In this document: piece by piece, positions 37,792-44,630 of the stretch
Layout: the number at the start of each line of letters is the position of its first letter
Position numbering within the stretch: the first letter of the stretch is position 1
Source of the DNA: Actinoplanes aureus
GTDB lineage: Bacteria; Actinomycetota; Actinomycetes; Mycobacteriales; Micromonosporaceae
DNA: 64,000 bases
Direction: 5' to 3'
NCBI RefSeq assembly: GCF_015704865.1
Contig: NZ_JADQTO010000006.1
Coordinates: 402,264 to 466,263, forward strand
The notes under the pieces: generated by a model
Told to the model about the DNA's origin: nothing
Seen by the model: only the letters and a program-made list of their open reading frames with translations
Database searches by the model: none
Program-made: the position numbers and the translations under genes

Positions 37792-38363
37792 ACCGCCCGG
37801 TACGGCACCGCGGTGGTGGCCGTCCCGGTGCACGGCCCGGCGGGCGCGATCCCGCCGACCGTGTCGATCCGCTGGATGTAGGTGACCTGGCCGAACACTC
37901 CGTCACCGCGGGTCGTCTTCGCGGTGATCCGCAGTTGCGGGATGCTGTCCGGGTGGTCCGAGGGCGCGCGGAGCACTCCCTCCGGGTTGCCCTCCACCAG
38001 CGAGCCGTCCTGGTCCGACTGCCAGCTCGGGCCCCGGAAGTGCAGAGCGGTCACCTTCTTCACCGGGTGCAGCGTGACGCCGGTCAGCGAGGCGGCCGGC
38101 TCGATCAGCGTCCAGGTGCCGTTCTGGCACCCGTAGACCTGGACGCCGCGGGCCTTGAAGACCGAGTGCAGAGCGTTGCCCGGCGGCGGCGCGAGGGCGT
38201 CCGGGACCTTCGGCGATCCGCCGAGGAAGCTGTCCGCCTGTGTGGTGGCCGGGCGGGACTCGGCCGGCGGCCGCTCGGTGCCGGCGAACGAGACGCCGGC
38301 CGGTACCGCGACCGCGACGAGCGCGAGGGCGCCGATGGCACCCGGGATCGACAACCTGGTCAC
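37764..38363 (-). CDS. Secreted DUF3455 protein
   Basis: 199 aa from GTG 38363, chosen because GGGGAGG lies 6 bases upstream (a GTG at 38399 is in frame but has none). Signal peptide VTRLSIPGAIGALALVAVAVPAGVSFAGT. The mature part has the DUF3455 pattern: APPPGNALHSVFKARGVQVYGCQNGTWTLIEPAASL, HFRGPSWQSDQDGSLVEG and a C-terminal IPQLRITAKT...GVFGQVTYIQRIDTVGG. The family is found in bacteria and fungi without established biochemistry. Tail-to-tail overlap of 28 bp with the upstream-coordinate membrane-protein gene. Confidence 0.82.
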   Translation of the reverse strand: MTRLSIPGAIGALALVAVAVPAGVSFAGTERPPAESRPATTQADSFLGGSPKVPDALAPPPGNALHSVFKARGVQVYGCQNGTWTLIEPAASLTGVTLHPVKKVTALHFRGPSWQSDQDGSLVEGNPEGVLRAPSDHPDSIPQLRITAKTTRGDGVFGQVTYIQRIDTVGGIAPAGPCTGTATTAVPYRAVYRFFAARG

Positions 38364-38461
38364 TGAGTCCTCCCCGTGGACGGTGACGCGGAGCTTCACC
38401 GTAGAGGCGTACCGGCCGGGGGAGGGTCGTCGAGTCGGGAATTCACCCGGAGGATGTGCGG

Positions 38462-39223
38462 TTACCGGGGCGCTCCGGGCATCGTGTAGAAGCCGGTCGG
38501 CAGCGCCTCGGCCCGGCGGCGGGCCTCTTTCGCCCGGGAACGGATCCGCAGCAGCAGGAGCACGCCGAGGAAGACGAAGACGCCGCCCACGATGAGCCCG
38601 GGCCCGAGCAGGGTGGACTCCTGGGAGACGAGGGCGGACGGCTCGGCGTCCTCGGACTCCTGGGCGGCGGGCGGCCGGTTGTCCTCCGGCGCGGGCGCCG
38701 CCTCCGCGGACGGGGCCGGCTCGGCCTCCCGTTCGCCGCCCTCCACCCGGGCGGCGGCTCCGCCCGCGCTGAGCAGCTCGTCGCGTACGTCGAGCGCCTG
38801 CACCTCGAACTGCACCGCGCCCGCGTCCGGTCCCTCGAACTCGATCTGCCAGCGCCCGGTGACGGTCCGGCCACGGCAGAGCACGCCCGGGTCCAGGGAC
38901 TCGTCGACGATCCGGGTGGTGTCACCCTCGGCCGTGGTCTCCACCGGGAAGCCCGGCTCCTCCTCGACCCGGGTCACCCGCATCTGGCCGGGGCTGAACT
39001 CGGAGTGCACCAGCAGCGCCCAGCGGACCTTCCGGCACTGCCGGTTCTGCGAGGTGACGACCGCGGTCACCGTCTTGGCGGCCGATCCCACGGTGAACTC
39101 GCCGGGTGCGTCGACCCGGACGCTGAAGCCCGGCTTGTCGGCTGCCGCCGGTGTCTCCCACCCCGCATTCACCAGGGTGCCGGCGAGCACCGCACCGGTC
39201 AGTGCCGCGATCCGGTGACGCAT
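38462..39223 (-). CDS. Exported membrane-anchored protein of unknown function
   Basis: 253 aa from ATG 39223 (GAGAGGGGG upstream). Signal peptide (~1-30), beta-rich extracytoplasmic domain (~33-160; SQNRQCRKVRWALLVHSEF with a cysteine; DESLDPGVLCRGRTVTGRWQIEF with a second), an acidic Ala/Pro/Glu linker (~165-200), and one membrane helix (~210-232, GPGLIVGGVFVFLGVLLLLRI) ending in a basic cytoplasmic tail. This type I architecture places the domain outside the cell. No family name recognised. Confidence 0.75.
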   Translation of the reverse strand: MRHRIAALTGAVLAGTLVNAGWETPAAADKPGFSVRVDAPGEFTVGSAAKTVTAVVTSQNRQCRKVRWALLVHSEFSPGQMRVTRVEEEPGFPVETTAEGDTTRIVDESLDPGVLCRGRTVTGRWQIEFEGPDAGAVQFEVQALDVRDELLSAGGAAARVEGGEREAEPAPSAEAAPAPEDNRPPAAQESEDAEPSALVSQESTLLGPGLIVGGVFVFLGVLLLLRIRSRAKEARRRAEALPTGFYTMPGAPR

Positions 39224-39601
39224 GGCGATCCCCCTCTCTGGGCACGCCCGTCGATTCGCCTGCACTACTTAGTTCGCCCGCGGGGGCAGAATGGTTCACC
39301 CGGTGCTCCGCGTCACTCCCCGGTGCGGATTAAATCTTCCTTAGCCGCGCACACCCTCCGCTGTTGTCGCAGGTCAGCACGCATGTGCGGAAAGTAGTAA
39401 CACGGCTACGCAAAAAGTTTCGACGGTGTTCATCCGAAACCGTGCCCGCCACGTAATCCCGGGAGGACACGGACCGGGGCAGGCAGGGGAAAGCACGGCC
39501 ACGGATCGGGTCCAGGAAGAGCTTGAGCGCGGGGTGTTCCCCACGGACACCGGCGTCCCACCGCCCACCGGGACGTGACCGCACCAAGGAACGAGGAGTC
39601 A
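39224..39601. promoter_or_regulatory. Divergent intergenic region before the redox operon
   Basis: 378 bp between the exported protein and the ferric-reductase-like gene. A central AT-richer patch (about 39325-39435, including GGATTAAATCTTCC and CGCAAAAAGTTTC) is the likely promoter zone. A single PHO-box-like GTTCATCCGAA is at 39428-39438. The right part (39470-39590) is GC-rich leader ending in an AACGAGGAG ribosome-binding site. No small gene was convincing on either strand. Confidence 0.4.
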
Positions 39602-41374
39602 ATGGCCCGGTCGAAGAACAACCAGCGAGCCGCCGCCCCGCGGGTGGCCGTCGATGTCGCATCCACCGGTACGCGTTCGGCGTCGAAAACCGAGGTGGTA
39701 CTGCTCGTCATCAGCGTCCTGGCCGCGGTATGGGCGGTCGCGATGATGACCAAGCCCGGCCGAGTCGGGTACTACTACTTCTTCAGCTACGTCGAGTTCT
39801 ACATGGGCGTCATCAGCCTGGTGTCGCTCTCGATCACCATCATGGTCGGCCTGGTGGCCACCGATCGGCTGGTGCTCAGCATCCGCCAGCGCGTCCTGCT
39901 GCAGTCCGGTCACCGCACCATCGGCTTGATGGCGGTCAGCGCCCTGTTCGTGCACGTCTGGACGAAGTACGCCGAGGAGCACATCCGGCTCATCGACGTC
40001 TTCGTGCCGTTCATGCTGCCCGGGTTCAACCGGGTCTACGTCGGCCTCGGCACCGTCGCCGGCTGGGTGATGGTGCTGGTCATGTGGACCGGCATCGCCC
40101 GCTCCCGGTTCATCGGCCGGGGCAAGCCCTGGATGTGGCGGGGCATCCACGCGATCTCGTACCTGATCTGGCCGATCGCCCTGGTGCACGGCCTCTCGGC
40201 CGGCCGTCCGGCGCCCACCTGGGTCACGGTCAGCTACGTCATCTGCGTGCTCGGCGTCCTGGTCGGTCTCGCCGTGCGGCTGTCGGTCAGCCTGAACCGC
40301 AAGAAGGACTTCTCCTCTCCGGCGGGCACCGGTACCGGCGCCGTCAAGCCGGTCGGGAAGATCGTGCCGACCGCGTCGCCGTCGCCCATGCGGCGTCCCG
40401 GCCGTCGCGGCGAGCCCGCGGTGGACCTGCTCGCCTCGGCCGGACCGGCCACCGAGACCTGGGTTCCGGCGGCGCCGCCGGCCCGCCCGGTCAGCCCGGC
40501 ACCGGCCCCGCCGCGCCCGCCGGTCCAGGCCATGCCCCAGGACGACGACTTCCCCGCGCCCCGCGGACGTCGCCAGCCCGAGCTGGAGGCTCCGCCCGCG
40601 CCGCGTCCGCGTCGTGCCGTCGAGGACGACGACCGGTACGACACCTCCACCCGGGCCATGTCCCGGCAGGACATCGAGGACTACCGGTACGACGACGAGC
40701 CCGCACCGCGCACCCGGGGAGCCCGCTCGCAGGAGATCTACGACGCCGGACCGCGGCGCGGCCGCCGGTTCGACGACGACGACGAGCCGGCACCGCGCGA
40801 CCGCCGGGCGTTCGAGGACACCGGCACCCGGATGCGCCGTGACGACCTGGAGTCCACCGGCACGCGGATGCGCCGTGATGACCTGGAGACGACCGGCACG
40901 CGGATGCGCCGTGATGACCTGGAGACGACCGGCACGCGGATGCGCCGTGATGACCTGGAGTCCACCGGCACGCGGATGCGCCGTGATGACCTGGAGACGA
41001 CCGGCACCCGGATGCGCCGGTACGCCGACGACGAGCCGCCGCCCCCGCGTGCCCGCCGCCGGGAGCCCGAGCCCGGGTACGACGGCTACGAGGACGTCCC
41101 CCGCCAGCGTGGCGCCCGCTACGAGGAGCCGTACGAGGAGCCGCAGCGCCGTGCCGACGGCCGGCACAGCAGCCGCAGCCAGTTCGTCGACCTCGCCGCC
41201 GACCAGTGGGGCGGCGACCCCGGCTACGACGACGGCCCGACCATGGTCGACACCGCGCCCCCGAGGTCCCGCCGGGCCACCCCGCCGGAGGACGAGGGCC
41301 GCGGCCGCCGTAGCCGCCGTGCGGTGGAAGAGGACGAGGCGTACTTCTCGCAGTTGCGTGGTGACGCGCGTTGA
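39602..41374 (+). CDS. Ferric-reductase-like two-heme membrane protein with repeat tail
   Basis: 590 aa. Residues ~28-240 hold about six membrane helices with two heme-ligand histidine pairs, H104/H118 (GHRTIGLMAVSALFVH) and H183/H196 (IHAISYLIWPIALVH). These H-x13-H and H-x12-H spacings are those of ferric-reductase/NADPH-oxidase-type membrane domains. The remaining ~340 residues are a charged, disordered Pro/Arg/Asp tail. Within it, five copies plus a partial sixth of a 12-residue unit (TGTRMRRDDLE followed by S or T) are encoded by near-identical 36-bp repeats at 40820-41020. There is no FAD/NADPH domain; the partner is probably the NuoF-ferredoxin protein, whose TTG start overlaps this stop. 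Start ATG behind AACGAGGAG. Confidence 0.88.
   Translation: MARSKNNQRAAAPRVAVDVASTGTRSASKTEVVLLVISVLAAVWAVAMMTKPGRVGYYYFFSYVEFYMGVISLVSLSITIMVGLVATDRLVLSIRQRVLLQSGHRTIGLMAVSALFVHVWTKYAEEHIRLIDVFVPFMLPGFNRVYVGLGTVAGWVMVLVMWTGIARSRFIGRGKPWMWRGIHAISYLIWPIALVHGLSAGRPAPTWVTVSYVICVLGVLVGLAVRLSVSLNRKKDFSSPAGTGTGAVKPVGKIVPTASPSPMRRPGRRGEPAVDLLASAGPATETWVPAAPPARPVSPAPAPPRPPVQAMPQDDDFPAPRGRRQPELEAPPAPRPRRAVEDDDRYDTSTRAMSRQDIEDYRYDDEPAPRTRGARSQEIYDAGPRRGRRFDDDDEPAPRDRRAFEDTGTRMRRDDLESTGTRMRRDDLETTGTRMRRDDLETTGTRMRRDDLESTGTRMRRDDLETTGTRMRRYADDEPPPPRARRREPEPGYDGYEDVPRQRGARYEEPYEEPQRRADGRHSSRSQFVDLAADQWGGDPGYDDGPTMVDTAPPRSRRATPPEDEGRGRRSRRAVEEDEAYFSQLRGDAR
40820..41020 (+). repeat. 36-bp in-frame tandem repeat (5 full units + partial)
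   Basis: Units begin at 40820, 40856, 40892, 40928, 40964 and 41000 (last one 21 bp). Each encodes TGTRMRRDDLE plus S/T, in the order S,T,T,S,T. Units 2-5 are identical except for the last codon (tcc or acg); unit 1 differs at a few third positions. Such identity at the DNA level indicates recent expansion by slippage or unequal exchange rather than ancient protein repeats. Confidence 0.95.
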
Positions 41375-42846
41375 GTACCGCACAGGTTCCACCGGTCACG
41401 GCGATCGGCACGCCACGCATCACCGCGGGCTTCGACGAGTACGGCCGTCTCGACCTGATCGCCCACCAGGAGGTGCACGGCGGGTTCGCCGCGCTCACCT
41501 CGGGCGAACTGGTCGGGCTGGCCGACCGGATCGAGCTGCGCGGCCGTGGCGGCGCGGGCTTCCCGTTCGCCCGCAAGGTGCGCGCGGTCATCGACTCCTG
41601 CCGCCGGCAGGAGCTGCCCCCGGTCATCGTGGTCAACGCCACCGAGGGTGAGCCGCCGTCCTGGAAGGACAAGGCGGTGCTGACCCGCGGCCCGCACCTG
41701 ATCCTGGACGGCGCCGCCCTGGCGGCCGCCGCCCTGGACGCCGAGGAGATCGTCATCGGCATCGCCGACGACGGCGTCGGCCAGAGCTCGATCACCGCCG
41801 CGCTGGCCGAGCGGAAGATGCCCTGCCCGACGCGGATCGTCACGGTGCCGCACCGGTTCATCTCCGGTGAGGGCGGCGCGCTGGTCCGCGGCATCAACGG
41901 CGAGGCGCACATCCCGCCCGGCCGCAAGGTGCGGTCCAGCGACAACGGCGTGATGGGCCTGCCCACCCTGCTCTCCAACGCCGAGACGTTCTCGCAGCTG
42001 GCGATCGCGGCCAGGCTCGGGCCGTGGGAGTACAACTCGGTCGGCATCCCCGAGGAGCCCGGCACGGTCATGCTGACCATCGGCGGCTCGGCCACCGCGC
42101 CCGCGGTGGTGGAGGCACCGAGCGGCACCCCGCTCATGGAGGTGCTCGAGATGTGCGGGGCCGACCTCGGCCCGGGCCTGCTGGTCGGTGGCTACCACGG
42201 CAAGTGGATCAGTGCCGAGGCCGCCCAGAACGTCACCATCTCCCGCAAGGGGTTCGCCAAGGTCGGCGGCACGCTCGGCGCCGGAATACTGATCCCGATC
42301 GGCTCCAAGACCTGCCCGCTCGGCGAGGTCGCCCAGGTCGTGCAGTACCTGGCCGGCGAGTCGGCCGGCCAGTGCGGCCCCTGCCGGCTGGGTCTGCCCG
42401 ACCTGGCCCGCGCGGTCACCCTGGTGTCGCTCGGCGGCAGCGCGCTGGAGAACGTGCGCCAGGCGGCCGGCATGGTCAAGGGCCGGGGCGCGTGCAGCCA
42501 CCCGGACGGCACGTCCCGCTTCGCGCTGTCCGCGATGGAGGTCTTCCACCGGGACGTGGAGGCGCACGCCAACGGCGAGGGCTGCGGCAAGCAGGTGCGC
42601 GGCATCCTGCCGCTGCCGTACACCGCCGAGAAGGGTGCCCGCAAGCTGGCCCTGGACTGGTCCCGGTGCGACGGGCACGGGCTCTGCTCCGCGGTGGCGC
42701 CGGAGATCATCCGGCTGGACCAGAACGGCTTCCCGGCGTTCCCGCAGACGCCGCTGCCGCCGTGGCTGGAGAACGGCGCCCGCAAGGCGGTCAACGTCTG
42801 CCCGGCGCTGGCCCTGCGCCTGACCGAACCGACGACGGCGAAGTGA
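41371..42846 (+). CDS. NuoF-like NADH dehydrogenase subunit fused to a ferredoxin
   Basis: 491 aa. Residues ~50-320 form the NuoF FMN/NADH domain (GRGGAGFPFARKV, VVNATEGEPPSWKD, a SLBB-like part). Residues ~325-400 form the iron-sulfur region SAGQCGPCR...GACSHPDG, in which the first of the four usual cysteines is alanine (A332; C335, C338 and C375 remain). Residues ~425-490 are a ferredoxin domain with C433, C439 and C477 (CDGHGLC...VCP), a pattern that binds a [3Fe-4S] cluster. It should take electrons from NADH and pass them to the coupled membrane heme protein. TTG start overlaps the previous stop (TTGA). No NuoE partner is adjacent. Confidence 0.88.
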   Translation: MSTAQVPPVTAIGTPRITAGFDEYGRLDLIAHQEVHGGFAALTSGELVGLADRIELRGRGGAGFPFARKVRAVIDSCRRQELPPVIVVNATEGEPPSWKDKAVLTRGPHLILDGAALAAAALDAEEIVIGIADDGVGQSSITAALAERKMPCPTRIVTVPHRFISGEGGALVRGINGEAHIPPGRKVRSSDNGVMGLPTLLSNAETFSQLAIAARLGPWEYNSVGIPEEPGTVMLTIGGSATAPAVVEAPSGTPLMEVLEMCGADLGPGLLVGGYHGKWISAEAAQNVTISRKGFAKVGGTLGAGILIPIGSKTCPLGEVAQVVQYLAGESAGQCGPCRLGLPDLARAVTLVSLGGSALENVRQAAGMVKGRGACSHPDGTSRFALSAMEVFHRDVEAHANGEGCGKQVRGILPLPYTAEKGARKLALDWSRCDGHGLCSAVAPEIIRLDQNGFPAFPQTPLPPWLENGARKAVNVCPALALRLTEPTTAK

Positions 42847-42853
42847 GCTGACG

Positions 42854-43393
42854 ATGAAAAGGCGCGCGGTGCTGCTGGCGGCCGGGCTCGCCCTGACGGG
42901 CTGCACCCAGCCCGCGGAGAAGGCCGCGCCGGCGCAACCGGCCGCGCAAGTGGTGAGCGCGTCGCCGGCGGCGCCGGCGAAACCGGTGACGCCGAAGTCG
43001 CTGAAGTTCAGCGGGACCACGCTGGAGGGGGCCGCGTTCGACGCGGCCTCGCTGGCCGGCAAGCCGGCCCTGCTCTGGTTCTGGGCGCCCTGGTGCGCCA
43101 CCTGCGCCAGCGAGGCCCAGTCGATCGCCGACGTCCAGGAGGAGTACGGCGACCGGCTGGGCATCCTCGGCATCGCCGGGATGGGCACGAAGAAGGCGAT
43201 GAACGAGTTCGTCAGTGACTTCCAGTTGCAGGCCGTGCCGCATCTGAACGACCCGGCCGGCAAGATCTGGCAGCGGTTCGGGATCGCACAGCAGAGCTGG
43301 TACGTGCTGATCGACCCGGACGGGAAGATCCTCCACACCGGCTACCTGGACGATCTGCAGCTCACCGAGAAGGTGCGCGCGGTCACCGCGTGA
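42854..43393 (+). CDS. TlpA/ResA-like thioredoxin lipoprotein
   Basis: 179 aa. Lipoprotein signal with LTGC lipobox (C17), Ala/Pro-rich tether (~18-48), then a TlpA-type thioredoxin domain with the redox motif WFWAPWCATCASEA (C81/C84) and the cis-proline segment LQAVPHLN. Anchored outside the cytoplasmic membrane, it would reduce or exchange disulfides. It starts 7 bp after the NuoF-ferredoxin gene, making it the third gene of the redox operon. No CcdA-like thiol carrier is encoded here, so the two-heme protein may be its electron source; this is inference. Its tail overlaps the convergent DJ-1 gene by 11 bp. Confidence 0.88.
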   Translation: MKRRAVLLAAGLALTGCTQPAEKAAPAQPAAQVVSASPAAPAKPVTPKSLKFSGTTLEGAAFDAASLAGKPALLWFWAPWCATCASEAQSIADVQEEYGDRLGILGIAGMGTKKAMNEFVSDFQLQAVPHLNDPAGKIWQRFGIAQQSWYVLIDPDGKILHTGYLDDLQLTEKVRAVTA

Positions 43394-43955
43394 GGGCGAT
43401 CGGCGCCTTGGCCCGCAGCACGTTGAGGAACTCGCGCATCCAGTACGGGTGGTCCGGCCAGGCACGGCCGGTCACCAGCACGCCATCGACCTGGGCGGCA
43501 CTGTCCGCGAAGGCGGCGCCCGCGCCGCGCACATCAGGAGCACAAGCGGGGTACGCGCTGACGGTGCGCCCGTTCAGCACGCCCGCCGCCGCGAGGACGA
43601 GAGGCCCGTGGCAGAGCGCCGCCACCGGTTTGTCCGCCTCGAAGAAGTGCCGCACGAGCCGCAGGCACTCCTCGTTCGTGCGGATGTACTCGGGTGCGCG
43701 CCCGCCGGGCAGGACCAGTGCCGCGTACTCCGACGGGTCGACGTCGGCGAACGCCTTGTCCGCGGGCCAGGTGTGTCCCGGCTTCTCGGTGTACGTGTCG
43801 AAGCCGTCCACGAAGTCGTGCACCACGAACTGGAGCTTCTTCGCGGACGGCGCCGCGATGTCCACCTCGTACCCCTCCTCCAGCAACCGCTGGTACGGGT
43901 ACATCACCTCCAGGTCCTCGGCCGCGTCACCGGTGAGGAGCAGGATCCTGGTCAT
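43383..43955 (-). CDS. DJ-1/PfpI family protein
   Basis: 190 aa from ATG 43955 (GGAGGCG upstream). Class-I glutamine-amidotransferase-like fold with the nucleophile elbow AALCHGPLVLAAAGVL (cysteine in ALCHG) and the upstream conserved acid in AAPSAKK/DGFDTY...LVLPGGRAPEYIR. Family members are glyoxalases, deglycases, proteases or chaperones; the exact activity is not predictable. Cytosolic. Convergent with the thioredoxin lipoprotein (11-bp tail overlap). Confidence 0.88.
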   Translation of the reverse strand: MTRILLLTGDAAEDLEVMYPYQRLLEEGYEVDIAAPSAKKLQFVVHDFVDGFDTYTEKPGHTWPADKAFADVDPSEYAALVLPGGRAPEYIRTNEECLRLVRHFFEADKPVAALCHGPLVLAAAGVLNGRTVSAYPACAPDVRGAGAAFADSAAQVDGVLVTGRAWPDHPYWMREFLNVLRAKAPIALTR

Positions 43956-44028
43956 CGTCGCCTCCAGCACGCCGTTGTGGGATTCCACTGCTCATCGTGT
44001 CCGGATGGCTACGCGCGGTCAAACTAAA

Positions 44029-44068
44029 CCGGCGCCGGCGGTCCCGGGGCGGGGACCACCGGCGCCGG
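44029..44068 (-). terminator. Hairpin terminator after the PspC gene
   Basis: Stem of CCGGCGCCGG-x-GGTCCC (44029-44045) pairing with 44052-44068, one internal mismatch, 6-base loop. On the minus strand it is followed by TTTAGTTTG, giving an intrinsic terminator for the PspC gene ending at 44083. It may also stop transcripts from the other side. Confidence 0.75.
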
Positions 44069-44082
44069 CCGGGGGAGCAAGG

Positions 44083-44334
44083 TCACATGGTGGTCGGCGG
44101 CGGGGTGGCCGCGGACCAGGCCGGCTTCTCGGCCGGCATCAGCAGCCACAGCAGCGGGTAGATCAGGATCTGGCTGCCCGGGACGACGAAGAGGATCAGG
44201 ACGAACAGCAGGCGGGCGCTCCACGGGTCGACCCCGAAGCGGCGGCCCAGGCCCGCGCACACACCGGCCAACATCCGGCCGTCCTGAGGGCGGACCAGGC
44301 CCTGGCGGGCCATCGCGTCGTGCACGGCGTTCAT
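44083..44334 (-). CDS. PspC-domain small membrane protein
   Basis: 83 aa. The PspC signature is clear: DGRMLAGVCAGLGRRFGVDPWSARLLFVLILFV, followed by a second hydrophobic stretch (ILIYPLLWLLMP). PspC-type proteins respond to envelope stress; in actinobacteria stand-alone short forms like this are common and their partners are unknown. No PspA gene is nearby. Weak ribosome-binding site (GAAAGCGAG). Confidence 0.9.
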   Translation of the reverse strand: MNAVHDAMARQGLVRPQDGRMLAGVCAGLGRRFGVDPWSARLLFVLILFVVPGSQILIYPLLWLLMPAEKPAWSAATPPPTTM

Positions 44335-44630
44335 GGTTGTCTCGCTTTCACTGATCTCGGCTTTTCGCGGTGAAGAACCGGTGACTCAACAGTGACGCGT
44401 GGTCACCGTCGTAACCATGGGGCGACGCCCGGATCCAACCCGGAGATCCACCTCGGGGATGTCCGGGAGGGCACCTGTCGCAGGTGGCCGATTTCTGGTT
44501 ACCATTCGGGGCTCCGCCGGTGATCATGATCAACCCGCGCGGGGTCTGTTCGGGCAGAGACAGCGCCCGATACAGTGCCAGGCGGTGAAGAGTGTGGCCG
44601 GCCGACGGGGCGGTCCGGGGGAGCACGAAC
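44335..44630. promoter_or_regulatory. Divergent intergenic region pspC / Ser-Thr kinase
   Basis: 296 bp. Contains a small hairpin CACCTG-TCG-CAGGTG (44472-44486) and a perfect 12-bp palindrome TGATCATGATCA (44521-44532), either of which could be an operator. AT-richer patches around 44335-44365 and 44490-44505 are the likely promoter sites for the two directions. No further gene seen. Confidence 0.35.

Noticed and set aside
39330..39662. Short minus-strand frame in the gap before the redox operon
   Set aside because: Overlaps the promoter and start of the ferric-reductase-like gene, has no ribosome-binding site or recognisable content.
40820..41020. Regular 36-bp repeats resembling a CRISPR array
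   Set aside because: No unique spacers, repeats are directly tandem and in frame within a protein tail, and no cas genes are present.
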